Below, piece after piece: positions 35,672 through 44,916 of a stretch of DNA of 64,000 bases. Under the pieces are notes generated by a model, which saw nothing but the letters and a program-made list of their open reading frames with translations, searched no databases and had not been told where the DNA came from. Numbering within the stretch: the first letter of the stretch is position 1; each line of letters begins with the position of its first letter. Position numbers and translations under genes: made by a program. Origin of the DNA: Planctomycetota bacterium (lineage in GTDB: Bacteria > Planctomycetota > Phycisphaerae > Phycisphaerales > UBA1924); contig JAJRXR010000069.1 in NCBI GenBank assembly GCA_024276195.1, forward strand, positions 1 through 64,000, read 5' to 3'.

Positions 35672-36544
35672 TCAGGCGCCGCCTCGCCCCCGGGGCGGCG
35701 CCGCCCACCCCATCTTGCGCATCAGCGTCTGCCAGTAGCTCACATCGGGGTCGCTGACAAACTGGATCTCGGTCCCCCCGCCGCGCACGAGCACGCGCTG
35801 CCCGGAGTGCAGGCGCCGCCGTCCGCGTCCGTCGATCACCAGCTCCGTCCCGCTCCCGTTCTCATGGTTGACGTCGAGCATTCGGATCTCGATCTCGTGC
35901 CCGTGCCCGACGACGATCGGGCGGAAGCTCAGCGAGTGGGCAGCGATGGGCGTGATGACCGTCGCGGGCACGCCCGGCGCCACGATCGGCCCGCCCGCCG
36001 AGACGTTGTACGCCGTCGATCCCATGGGCGTCGAGAGCACCAGCCCATCGCCGCTGACCATCGGCCCCGCCTGCCCGTCGATCAGGATCTCGAGCGTGAT
36101 CATCCGGAAGGGCGGCCCCGCCGTGACGACAAAGTCATTGACCGCGCTCAGCGAATCCAGCTCGGCGCCGCGCTCATCCACGATCCTCGCGTCGAGCATC
36201 GGCGCCCGGCGTGTGTCCAGCGCGCCGCCCCCGAACAGCGACGCGGCGTGGCGCTCGATCGAATCCAGATCAAACTCGGCCATGAACCCGACGCGCCCGA
36301 TGTTCACGCCCAGAATCGGGCGACCACACCGCGCGTACCGCCCGGCCGCCGTCATCAGCGTCCCGTCCCCCCCCAGCACAACAATCAGCTCGACATCGGC
36401 GCAGTCGCGCGGGGACTCGTCGGACATCGCCTCGCGCGCGTCCACCAGCGAGCCGTGGGCGCGGATCAACGCGCTCACACGCGCCTCGGCGTCCTCCGCG
36501 CCGGGCTTGCCCCGGTTCACAAGCAGCAGCACGGCTCGTCCCAT
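35672..36544 (-). CDS. nadK: NAD kinase
   Basis: 290 residues. The catalytic GGDGTLM motif, the following Gly-rich NIGRVGFMAEFD, and the NE/D region AVNDFVVTAGP are those of the PpnK/NadK family. SGDGLVLSTPMGSTAYNVSAGG completes the nucleotide site (given in part). It makes NADP from NAD. It is 23 nt downstream of dxs on the same strand and probably co-transcribed. Confidence 0.94.
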   Translation of the reverse strand: MGRAVLLLVNRGKPGAEDAEARVSALIRAHGSLVDAREAMSDESPRDCADVELIVVLGGDGTLMTAAGRYARCGRPILGVNIGRVGFMAEFDLDSIERHAASLFGGGALDTRRAPMLDARIVDERGAELDSLSAVNDFVVTAGPPFRMITLEILIDGQAGPMVSGDGLVLSTPMGSTAYNVSAGGPIVAPGVPATVITPIAAHSLSFRPIVVGHGHEIEIRMLDVNHENGSGTELVIDGRGRRRLHSGQRVLVRGGGTEIQFVSDPDVSYWQTLMRKMGWAAPPRGRGGA

Positions 36545-36567
36545 GAGCGAGGCCCTCTCGCGCAGTC

Positions 36568-38574
36568 CTAAACCCTTGCCCCGTCACGATCCGCCGCAGG
36601 CGTCGGCTCGGCCCGCTCGCCCGAGCGCGCCTTGGCGCCCGCGCCCCCGACCGCCTCCCGGATTGCCCGCGTGATCCCGCCGACATCGATCCCGGCCTCG
36701 CGGAGCTGGTTCGCCCGCGAATCCTGCAAGATCCACGAGTCGGGCAGCCCGAGACGGACAACCCCGCCCGCGTCGAGCCCACGCTCCTGCGCGCACTCGA
36801 GCACCGCCGCGCCGAACCCGCCGATCACCGCGTGGTCCTCGACCGTCACAACCGGGATCCGCCTCGAGAGCAGCGATTCCACGAGCGCCGCGTCCACCGG
36901 CTTGGCGAACCGCGCATCCCAGACCGCGACCTTGTACTCGCCCCCGAGCGCCTCCGCCGCAGCGATCGCGTCGATTGCCGCCGTTCCGAACCCGAGCACC
37001 GCGGCATCCGGTCGGCGCGCGTCCAGGTCCGCGTACTCGGGCGTCAGCAGGCGCGCCTTGCCGATCTCAAACGCCGGGCACACCTGGCCCGTGAAGCGGT
37101 CAGACACAACATCCCGCGGGTAGCGCACGGCGCTGAGCCCCGCGTCGTACGTCCGCATCAGCTCGATCGCCGCGATCAGGCTCGCCTCGTCGATCGGCGC
37201 CATCAGCACCGCGTCGGGCAGCGTCCGCAGCAGCGCGATATCGCAAAAACCATGATGCACCGCGCCGTCGCCGCCCACGACGCCCGCCCGGTCCAGCAGC
37301 AACCGTACCCCGAGGCCCTGCAGCGCGACCTCCTGGAACGCCTGGTCGAACGCGCGCTGGAGGAACGTCGAGTACACCGCGAAGAAGGGTTTGGCGCCGG
37401 TCTTGGCCAGCCCCGCCATCATGTCCAGCGCGTGCGACTCGCAGATCCCCACGTCCCACGCTCGCTCCGGGAACTGTTCGAGCGCCGGCGCGATCCCGGT
37501 CCCGTCCGCCATCGCCGCCGTGCAGACGACCACCCGCTCGTCGCGCTCCATCACGCCGCAGACCGCGTCGGCCACCGCCGCCGTGAACGACCGCCCGCCG
37601 CTCGACATCTCAACCCGGCATCCCAGCCGCTCGTCCCGCTCGACCTTGAACGCCTTGGGCGAGTGGAACCGCGTCGCGTCGTCCTCGGCGACGTCCAGCC
37701 CCTTGCCCTTGATCGTCTTGACGTGCAGCACCATCGGGCGGTCCAGATCCCGCGCCTCGCCCAGAAACTCGATCAGCGTCGGGATGTCGTGCCCGTCAAT
37801 CGGCCCGACCGTCACCAGCCCGAAATGCTCGAACCACTAGTGCTCGGCGATCATCGCCTTGGTCATCTCTCCCGCCCGGTGGTACGCCTCCTGGAGCACA
37901 CCCCCGCCCGGGATCTTGCCCAGAATCTTCCGCGCGCCCTTCTTGAAGTCTGAATATGTGTGGCTCACCCGCACGCGATCGAAGTACCCCGCCAGCGCTC
38001 CCTGCGGCTTGCTGATCGACATCCCGTTGTCGTTGAGCACCACCAGCATCTGGCGTTTAAGTGTCCCCGCGTTGTTGAGCCCCTCCATCGCCACGCCGTT
38101 GGCGATCGACGCGTCACCGATCAGCGCCACCACGCGCCGCCCGTTTGGGTTCGTCTCCGGGTCGTACGCCTGAGCGTTGAGCGTGTCGCCGCGGGCCATG
38201 CCGACGGCCGTCGAGATCCCCGTCCCCGCGTGTCCCACGCGGAACAGGTCGAACCCGCTCTCAAGCGGCTCGGGGAACCCGCTCATCCCCTCGCGCGTCC
38301 GCAGCTTGCCCATCAACCCCTGGCGCCCGGTCAGCAGCTTGTGCGGGTAGCACTGGTGCCCGACATCGAACAGCAGGCGGTCGTGCGAAAAATCAAAGAC
38401 ATAATGCAGCGCGATCGTCAGCTCGACCACACCCAGGTTCGGAGCCAAGTGCCCGCCCGTCTTGGACACCTGCGCGATGATCGTCTCGCGGATCTCCCCC
38501 GCGAGCTCGTCAAGCCTCGAGACCGGGAGGCGGCGCAGATCCTCAGGCCCCGTCAGTGTGTCCAGAATCGACAT
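36568..38574 (-). pseudogene. dxs: 1-deoxy-D-xylulose-5-phosphate synthase interrupted by one in-frame TAG
   Basis: A 669-codon frame with a single TAG at codon 246 (37837-37839). Everything else is intact: the TPP site VGHQCYPHK and IGDASIANGVAMEG upstream, then VGPIDGHDI, the transketolase domain IYSTFLQRAFDQ and the C-terminal domain after it. From memory of E. coli DXS, the spacing from the Lys before the stop to Phe-Glu is right only if the stop counts as a residue, so it looks like a substitution, not an insertion. DXS is the entry enzyme of the MEP pathway and usually essential. A sequence error, a recent null allele or readthrough are all open. Confidence 0.85.
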
Positions 38575-38740
38575 CCGCTCGTGCTCCCCGCGCAGGGGCG
38601 CTCGCCCCCGGGAACTTTCAAAGATTCTTGAAACAAGTCTACCCGGACCCGTCCCCGCCGTCCACGGGGGGCATTCATGCCCTGTCAGTACCCCGCAGGC
38701 TCCGCCGCGTTCGTTGATTCATCGGATTCTGGCGCCCGGA

Positions 38741-39637
38741 TTACGCCCCGCGCCGCTCGAGGAACCGGGCCAGGTCCGAAAGCGCCTCCCCGGGCCGCCC
38801 GAACCCCTCGACCGCACGGCGCGCCTCAGCCCCCAGGCGCGCGACTTCGCCCTTGGCGCCCGCGACGCCCATGACCCCGGGGTATGTCAGCTTCCCGGCC
38901 CCTGCGTCCTTGCCCGTCCGCTTGCCCGTCTTCACCTCGCACGACTCGACATCCAGCAGATCATCGACGATCTGGAACATCAGCCCGATCGCCTCGCCGA
39001 AGGTGGTCAGGCGTTCGATCGCGCCCGCATTGCCCCCGCCGAGCACCCCGCCCATGCGGCACGCCGCCCGGATCAACGCCCCCGTCTTGTTCCTGTGGAT
39101 CAGCTCAAGCCGCTGGGCGTCCGTCAGCGATTCGTCCATCCCCCCGAGCGTGTCGCAGACCTGCCCGCTGATCATCGCGTTCGTCCCGCGCACCAGCTCA
39201 TCGGTCAGGGCGCCCAGGTGCTCGCTCGCCGCCGCCCGCAGCGCCCCGAACGCCAACGCCAGCATCGCGTCGCCCGCCAGGATCGCCATCGCCTCGCCAG
39301 AGCGAATGTGCAGCGTCGGTCTGCCGCGCCGCAGGTCGTCGTCGTCCATCGCCGGGAGATCGTCGTGAACCAGGCTGAACGCATGGACCAGTTCGATCGC
39401 CGCCCCCGCAGGCAGCGTCGCCTGCCCGGTTCCCCCAGCCGCGACCCCGCTCCACCACGCCAGAGCCGGGCGGACCCGCTTGCCCCCACCCAGGAGCGAA
39501 TACCGGATCGCGTCGTCCAGCCCGCTCTCAAGGCGCAGACCATCGAGCAGGCGAACGAGGTAGGCGTTGATCGCCGCCGCGGGCTCGCGCATGGCCTCGG
39601 GGACCGCCGCCTGCGATGTGTCCGTGTCCGGTCGCAC
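38741..39637 (-). CDS. Short-chain prenyl diphosphate synthase (farnesyl/geranylgeranyl type)
   Basis: 298 residues, GTG start. The first Asp-rich motif is HDDLPAMDDDDLRRGRPT and the second is LMFQIVDDLLDVE, both complete. GGKRVRPAL at about residue 52 binds diphosphate. It condenses IPP with allylic diphosphates. Chain length cannot be settled from sequence alone, though the bulky context before the first motif fits the IspA/GGPPS group. It lies directly upstream of dxs. A TACGAT box ends 5 nt before the GTG. Confidence 0.9.
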   Translation of the reverse strand: MRPDTDTSQAAVPEAMREPAAAINAYLVRLLDGLRLESGLDDAIRYSLLGGGKRVRPALAWWSGVAAGGTGQATLPAGAAIELVHAFSLVHDDLPAMDDDDLRRGRPTLHIRSGEAMAILAGDAMLALAFGALRAAASEHLGALTDELVRGTNAMISGQVCDTLGGMDESLTDAQRLELIHRNKTGALIRAACRMGGVLGGGNAGAIERLTTFGEAIGLMFQIVDDLLDVESCEVKTGKRTGKDAGAGKLTYPGVMGVAGAKGEVARLGAEARRAVEGFGRPGEALSDLARFLERRGA

Positions 39638-39694
39638 GCCCGATCGTAGGGGGGGCGGCCCCCCGGGCGCCCGCCGCCGCTACCATCGCTCCCG

Positions 39695-40363
39695 ATGCAG
39701 ATGCTCCGCGATCTGGTCTCGCTCTTTGTCGGTGGCGGGTGGGTGATGTACCCGCTCTTGCTGCTCAGCCTCGTCTCGATCACCCTCACGGTCGAGCGCA
39801 CCGCGTTCTGGATGCGCATTCATTCGCCCGGCTCGCGCCGCCGCCTCTCCCGCCTGATGTCCAAGATCCGCGCCGGCGACACGACCGCAGCTATCGCAAT
39901 GGCCGAACGCTCGGGCTCGATCTACATGCGCTTCGTCGCGGGCCTGCTCGACCACGCCACCCGGACCAACGCCGACGCGGGCGCGACCGAGTCCGCCGCG
40001 CTCGAACTCATCGAGGACGCCCGCCCGATCATCGAGCGCTTCAGCGTGATCCTTTCGACCATCGTCACCGCGGCCCCGCTGCTGGGCATCCTCGGGACCG
40101 TCACGGGCATCATCCAGAGCTTCCGCCTGCTCGGGGGCGCCGAGGCCATCACCGACCCCACCGTCGTCGCCGCCGGCATCGCCCAGGCGCTCTACACCAC
40201 CGCCTTCGGCCTGACCGTCGCCCTCGTCACCCTCTTCCCGTATGTCATCTTCCGGTCCCAGGCCGACCGATGCCTCGGGCGCCTGGAAACCGTCAGCGCC
40301 ACCATCGCCGAGCACACGCCCCGGCGCGACGCGCCCGCCGCCCGCGCATCGAGCGCCGCCTAG
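39695..40363 (+). CDS. ExbB/TolQ/MotA family proton channel protein
   Basis: 222 residues with an N-terminal transmembrane segment (about 12-35) and a conserved pair near residues 125-145 and 160-185. The signature AAPLLGILGTVTGIIQSF is the family's core helix. It is 58 nt from the divergent prenyl synthase start. No ExbD/TolR partner is adjacent, so the partner must be elsewhere. A TACCAT box lies 8 nt before the ATG. Confidence 0.88.
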   Translation: MQMLRDLVSLFVGGGWVMYPLLLLSLVSITLTVERTAFWMRIHSPGSRRRLSRLMSKIRAGDTTAAIAMAERSGSIYMRFVAGLLDHATRTNADAGATESAALELIEDARPIIERFSVILSTIVTAAPLLGILGTVTGIIQSFRLLGGAEAITDPTVVAAGIAQALYTTAFGLTVALVTLFPYVIFRSQADRCLGRLETVSATIAEHTPRRDAPAARASSAA

Positions 40364-40385
40364 CTTCTGTCATCGATCCAAGCCC

Positions 40386-40555
40386 GTGCCACTGACCCGT
40401 CTTCGGATCAGTACTGAGTCGGGTGGCGTGCAGACGGCGCCAGCCTTCTGCGCGGTTGACGCTCGATCGTGGAGAAGCCGCGGCGGCATCTCCACGGCAC
40501 CCGCACCCGACGTCACCCGCGCATCAGTACTGATCCGAAGACGGGTCAGTGGCAC
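40386..40555. repeat. 170-bp MITE-like element with perfect 32-bp terminal inverted repeats
   Basis: The ends 40386-40417 and 40524-40555 are exact inverted copies, beginning GTGCCACTGACCCGTC on the left. The interior is GC-rich with a second imperfect repeat (GTCGGGTG ... CACCCGAC) and holds no gene. It lies between the convergent exbB-like and ptsN genes. No target-site duplication is obvious. It could be a non-autonomous transposable element or a REP-type palindrome. Confidence 0.75.
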
Positions 40556-40576
40556 GACGGTCCATCAGAATAAGCT

Positions 40577-41038
40577 CTACGCGACTGCTTCCTGCTCCTT
40601 GAGCAGCTCGTAGATCTCTTCAGCGCTCTGCGCCTCGTACACCTGATCTCGAAACGCCTCGAGCGAGATCAGGCGGCTGATCCGCGCCAACGCCTGGATG
40701 TGGTCGCTTGTCCGGTCGGGCGGGCTCGCCAGCAGCACGATCAACCGCACCGGCTGCTGGTCGATCGCCTCGAAGTCCATCGGCTCGGCGGGCTTGCCCA
40801 TTGCGACCGCCAGCCCGCTCAGGCCCGCGCACTTGCCGTGCGGGATCGCCAGCCCGTGCCCGATGCCGGTCGTGCGTGTCTGCTCGCGCGTCCACACGGC
40901 TTCCTTGAGCGCCGCCGGGTCTTTCACCAGCCCCTGCTCGCTCAGCAGATCGACCAGCTCACCGATCACGCCCTGCTTGTCCGTTGAGACCAGCGGGACC
41001 TTGATGCACTCGGGGGTCATGATGTCGAGAAGGTTCAC
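40577..41038 (-). CDS. PTS IIA-like nitrogen-regulatory protein (PtsN)
   Basis: 153 residues from the GTG at 41038, preceded by AGAGAGG at 6-nt spacing. The PTS_EIIA type 2 domain has the phosphorylated His in GIGHGLAIPHGKC, with the later VRLIVLLASPPD strand. Such lone EIIA-Ntr proteins act in regulation, not sugar uptake. No EI or HPr gene is nearby. Confidence 0.9.
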   Translation of the reverse strand: MNLLDIMTPECIKVPLVSTDKQGVIGELVDLLSEQGLVKDPAALKEAVWTREQTRTTGIGHGLAIPHGKCAGLSGLAVAMGKPAEPMDFEAIDQQPVRLIVLLASPPDRTSDHIQALARISRLISLEAFRDQVYEAQSAEEIYELLKEQEAVA

Positions 41039-41153
41039 ACGCCGCCTCTCTGAACAGCTTTCATTCGGACTCACCCACGCACTCGGGGGATCGGGAGTCT
41101 AGCGATCTCGCCCGCCCCGTTGTACCCCGAGGATCTCCCCGGACCCCGCTTAT

Positions 41154-42467
41154 CTAACCACCCCGCCCAAACAGGGCCGCGAACCCGCCATCGCGGTACA
41201 CCCGCCCGGGCTCTCCGGGCAGGCCCGCCGGCTCGGTCCGCACCTCCGCCTGGGCGGTAAACCCCTGCTGGCCCAGGTGCAGGACCATCGCCTCGTTCTC
41301 CTCGGGCTCGAGGCTGCACGTCGAATACAGCATCCGCCCGCCCGGCGCCAGCATCGGGATCGAGTCCGCCATAATCTGACGCTGCACCCCCATCAGGCGG
41401 TCCTGCTGCGTCTTGCTCACGCGGTACTTCGCCTCGCCCCGCCTGGGCAGCACGCCCGTGTTCGAGCACGGCACGTCGAGCACCACCAGATCCGCCCGCC
41501 CGAACGCCTCGCGCCCGAGCGTCTCGATGCCCACGCACCGCACCCGCTCGCTGCCCGCGAACGTCCGCGTCAGGGCCGCGAACCGCCCGGGATCGACGTC
41601 CGTCGCGAGGATGTATGCCTCGGGAAACATCGCCGCGAGCTGGCGCGTCTTGGTCCCCTTGCCCGCGCACAGATCAACAATCAGCCCGGGCGTCAGATCG
41701 CGTGCGATGCCCATCGCCTGGCCCGAGCCGGCGTCCTGCACCCACAGATCCGAACGCGACGACAGCAGCTCACCGAGCCCGCGCCGCTGGCCCGTGAACA
41801 CCGAGTACCCATCAAGCTCGTGCGCCTCGAGCCCGGGGATCTCGCCTGCGCCGTCGGCGAAGGCCGTGTTGAGCACCAGTGGCGGGTCGCACAGCGTGTG
41901 CAGCGCCAGCGCGTGGGCCGCCTCCGTGCCGACGCGCGCCCCCCATCGCTGGAGCAGCGACGTCGGGACGCCCGTCGCCACGCCCACCCGGTCGAGTGCG
42001 TCCTCGGGCAGAACCGTTTCTTTGAGTTCGCGGGCCGAGCCATCGCTCAGCGGGATCGCGTCGAGTCGATCATCCCAGGCGTCGATGCGTTCGCCGACCA
42101 GGCGTGAAATCCCGCGCAGCACCGCGTTGACCAGCGCCGCGGCCTTCGGGTTGTGCCCCTTGACCCACTCGACGGAGGTATCAATCGCCGCGTGGGCCGG
42201 CACCCGGTCCAGCAGCACCAGCTGCGCCGCCCCGCCCAGCACCGCCGCCCGCACGGGTTCGTCGAGCTTGTTGAACGGGCGAGAGAGGTTGTGCTCGCAG
42301 AGGTAGCGCAGCGTGACCCACCGCCGCCCGACCTCATGGTGGATCGCCCCGGCCAGCCCCGCGTCGCGAGAGCTGAGCCCAGCCGTGTCGATCGGCGCCA
42401 GCGAGATCTCGGGAAACGTCTGGGCGTCCTCGCTCAGGCGGGCAAAGACCCGCCCGCGGGCGTCCAT
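41154..42467 (-). CDS. 16S rRNA m5C methyltransferase RsmB-like protein
   Basis: 437 residues from ATG at 42467. An N-terminal NusB-like helical domain (about 1-140) is followed by a SAM methyltransferase domain. VDLCAGKGTKTRQLA binds SAM, VLDVPCSNTGVLPR and the later YSTCSLEPEENE carry the two Cys residues of the m5C mechanism. The order NusB-like then Nol1/Nop2/Sun is that of RsmB. Its start is 101 nt from the divergent histidine kinase gene. Confidence 0.9.
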   Translation of the reverse strand: MDARGRVFARLSEDAQTFPEISLAPIDTAGLSSRDAGLAGAIHHEVGRRWVTLRYLCEHNLSRPFNKLDEPVRAAVLGGAAQLVLLDRVPAHAAIDTSVEWVKGHNPKAAALVNAVLRGISRLVGERIDAWDDRLDAIPLSDGSARELKETVLPEDALDRVGVATGVPTSLLQRWGARVGTEAAHALALHTLCDPPLVLNTAFADGAGEIPGLEAHELDGYSVFTGQRRGLGELLSSRSDLWVQDAGSGQAMGIARDLTPGLIVDLCAGKGTKTRQLAAMFPEAYILATDVDPGRFAALTRTFAGSERVRCVGIETLGREAFGRADLVVLDVPCSNTGVLPRRGEAKYRVSKTQQDRLMGVQRQIMADSIPMLAPGGRMLYSTCSLEPEENEAMVLHLGQQGFTAQAEVRTEPAGLPGEPGRVYRDGGFAALFGRGG

Positions 42468-42568
42468 CTCGCCCCCGCCTTGGGAGGCCCCGCTTGCCGA
42501 ACGCCCCCGACCCCCGAACGATTTGGTGTGTGCAGATTTCAAGGGCGAGTCTACGCCCCCGCCCGCCC

Positions 42569-44200
42569 ATGACAGACCACCCCGACACGCAATCTTCGGA
42601 TCCACCCGCCGGCGCCGGCGTCGGTCTGCCTTCGCGTGCTCCCGAACGCCAGCGGGGCCTGCTCGCGGGGCTTCGGATCCGCAAGAAGCTCATGCTCCTG
42701 CACACCATTTTTTCGCTCACCCTCGCCGGCGTCCTGCTCATCCCCCTCCGCCCCGCACTGCGCGGCATCGTCCACCAGGGTGAACAACGCCACGCCATCG
42801 ACCTGCTCGAACTCGTCGCGCTCGATCCCGACGCCCTGGCCTTCTTCCACAACCCCGCCTCGGGCGTGAGCCTTGAGCTTGTTCGTCCGGACATCCCGGG
42901 CGCCGAGGGCGCACGCGCAAGCCCGGGCGTCCCCGTCCCGGTCGGAGGCCCGACGAGCCCGGGCGCCGCCCTTGTTGAGGTTCCCTCGCTCGGGCTTGTC
43001 CGCGCCACCATCGAGCACCCGCATGCGCGGCGCGAGGTGCTCAAGGTCTACATCCTCATGATCGCGGCCCTGCTCGCGGTCTACGCGCTCGTCGTCCTCG
43101 CGCTGGAGACCTTTGTGCTGCCCCGCCATGTGTACGCGCCGATCCGGCGGATGCTCCGGGCGGATCGGGCTGTGCAGGAGGGGGACAAGGAGGCCGAGCT
43201 GATCGCCGAGTCGCACATCCCCGCCGACGAGCTGGGCGAGATCATGCGCTCGCGCAACGCCTCGATCCGATCGATGCGCACGCACGAGTCCGACCTGGCC
43301 GATGCGCTCGACCGCCTCGAGACCGTCGCCAGCGACCTGCGCCGCAAGAACCACATGCTCGAGACGGCCCGGCGCAACCTCGAGGGCGCCGACCGTCTGG
43401 CGAGTCTGGGGATGATGTCCGCGGGCATCGCCCACGAGCTCAACACCCCGCTCGCCGTGGCCAAGGGCCTGGTCGAGAAGCTCGGGCTCAGCCCGGACCA
43501 CGCGCTGAGCGAGACCGAGTCCGCGCTGCTCGCCCGCGTCGTCGGGCGCCTCGAACGCCTCAGCGAAAGCCTGCTCGACTTCGCCCGCGCCCGCGCGCCC
43601 GAGTACCGCCCGGCGAGCCCGCGCGCGATCGTCGATGAGGCGTTCACGCTCGTTCGCCTGGACCGGGGCGCTGGCGGGTTCGATCTGGTCAACGCGCTCG
43701 ATGAGCATCTCATGATTTCCTGCGACGCCGACCGGATGGTCCAGGTCTTTGTGAACCTGATCCGCAACGCCGTGGACGCGATCCGGGCCAGGGGCCTGAG
43801 CCCGGACCAGGCCCAGGCGCGGATCGAGGTCGCGTCCGTGCGCACGCGCCGCGACGGCGCCGATTGGCTCAGCATCACCATCACCGACAACGGCCCCGGC
43901 ATCGACCCCGAACTCCTCCCAAGGCTCTTCGAGCCCTTCGTCTCGACCGAGCTCGACGCCCGCGGCACCGGCCTGGGCCTGGCCGTCGCCGAGGGCATCG
44001 TCCGCGAGCACTCGGGCGTGATCCTGGCGCGCAACCGCCCCGGGCGCGCCGGCGCCGTCTTTGAAGTTATGCTCCCCCTCGACCCAGACACGCAGGCAGA
44101 CTCCCGGACCGACACCACCATCGATCAGGACACGCCCGACGAGTCCAGCGAGGCGCCCGGGCGCCGCCCCCCGCCCGGGCGAGAGGACCGCAGCACGTGA
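42569..44200 (+). CDS. Membrane sensor histidine kinase
   Basis: 543 residues from the ATG MTDHPDT. Two transmembrane segments (about 45-62 and 165-185) bracket a periplasmic region of about 100 residues with no recognised domain. HAMP, then the HisKA box GIAHELNTPLAVAKG with phospho-His, and the HATPase (NLIRNAVDAI; DNGPGIDPELL; GTGLGLAVAEGI). The hydrophilic C-terminal tail of about 40 residues is Pro/Asp-rich. It overlaps the response regulator gene by 4 nt. Confidence 0.93.
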   Translation: MTDHPDTQSSDPPAGAGVGLPSRAPERQRGLLAGLRIRKKLMLLHTIFSLTLAGVLLIPLRPALRGIVHQGEQRHAIDLLELVALDPDALAFFHNPASGVSLELVRPDIPGAEGARASPGVPVPVGGPTSPGAALVEVPSLGLVRATIEHPHARREVLKVYILMIAALLAVYALVVLALETFVLPRHVYAPIRRMLRADRAVQEGDKEAELIAESHIPADELGEIMRSRNASIRSMRTHESDLADALDRLETVASDLRRKNHMLETARRNLEGADRLASLGMMSAGIAHELNTPLAVAKGLVEKLGLSPDHALSETESALLARVVGRLERLSESLLDFARARAPEYRPASPRAIVDEAFTLVRLDRGAGGFDLVNALDEHLMISCDADRMVQVFVNLIRNAVDAIRARGLSPDQAQARIEVASVRTRRDGADWLSITITDNGPGIDPELLPRLFEPFVSTELDARGTGLGLAVAEGIVREHSGVILARNRPGRAGAVFEVMLPLDPDTQADSRTDTTIDQDTPDESSEAPGRRPPPGREDRST

Positions 44201-44838
44201 ACGAGACCGCCCCGCACGACACAACCCCGCTTCCACCGACCCCGCTGTCGATCGTCGCGCTCGACGACGACGCGGACTTCCGCGAGTTCATCCGGTCGGC
44301 GCTGGAGGGCGACGGGCACGAAGTCCGAGCGGTCGGCGAGCCGGAGAGTTTTTTTACCGCCTGCGACGTCGCCCTGCCCGACCTCGTGCTGCTCGACATC
44401 AAAATGGGCAAGACCAGCGGCGAGCAGGTCCTCACCGACATCCGCCGGCGCTGGCCCGCGCTGTGCGTCATCGTCGTCACGGGCTACCCCACGCTCGACT
44501 CGATGCGCCAGACGTTCAAGCAGGACGTGTTCGATTACCTCGCCAAGCCCTTCACGCTCGACGAACTCAGGCGCGTGCTCGCCCAGGCCTCCGAGGCGTT
44601 CGACCTGGGCAAGCGCCCGCAAGACCGCCTCCGACAGGAGCTTGGGCGCCAGATCCGCCTGGCCCGCACCGAGCGGGCCTGGACGCTCAAAGAACTCAGC
44701 GAGTCGTCGAGCGTCTCGGTCAGCCAGCTCAGCTCCATCGAGCGCGGCGCCCACCTGCCGAGCCTCGAATCACTCCTCTCGATCGCCACCGCCCTCGGAC
44801 GCTCCCCCTCGGCCTGGCTCCAGGGCGCCGGCTTCTAA
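44197..44838 (+). CDS. Response regulator with an XRE/Cro-type DNA-binding output domain
   Basis: 213 residues, GTG start in a GTGA overlap. The receiver domain (about 15-130) has Asp-Asp-Asp near residue 24, phosphoacceptor in LLDIKMGKTSG and Lys in LAKPFTL. The output domain (about 145-205) reads LGRQIRLARTERAWTLKELS then SVSQLSSIERG, a typical XRE/HTH_3 helix-turn-helix. Most response regulators use OmpR, NarL or Fis outputs; XRE outputs are uncommon. The partner kinase is the overlapping gene upstream. The target is unknown. Confidence 0.92.
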   Translation: MNETAPHDTTPLPPTPLSIVALDDDADFREFIRSALEGDGHEVRAVGEPESFFTACDVALPDLVLLDIKMGKTSGEQVLTDIRRRWPALCVIVVTGYPTLDSMRQTFKQDVFDYLAKPFTLDELRRVLAQASEAFDLGKRPQDRLRQELGRQIRLARTERAWTLKELSESSSVSVSQLSSIERGAHLPSLESLLSIATALGRSPSAWLQGAGF

Positions 44839-44845
44839 AAACGTA

Positions 44846-44866
44846 GAGCCGGTTTCCAACCGGCTC
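44846..44866. repeat. 21-bp palindromic repeat (GAGCCGG-N7-CCGGCTC), copy 1
   Basis: A 7-bp perfect inverted repeat around TTTCCAA, 8 nt after the response regulator stop. An identical 21-bp copy is at 50561-50581. It could end transcription weakly or serve as a REP-type unit. Confidence 0.7.
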
Positions 44867-44916
44867 AAACGCCCATTCACGTTGACAACCCCGCCTCGCC
44901 GACCTTGACTGCGCCG

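Noticed and set aside
36568-37815. The downstream part of dxs as an independent gene starting at its internal ATG
   Set aside because: The codons between the TAG and that ATG are conserved DXS sequence (WFEHFGLVTVGP), so the piece is the continuation of the same gene, not a separate start.
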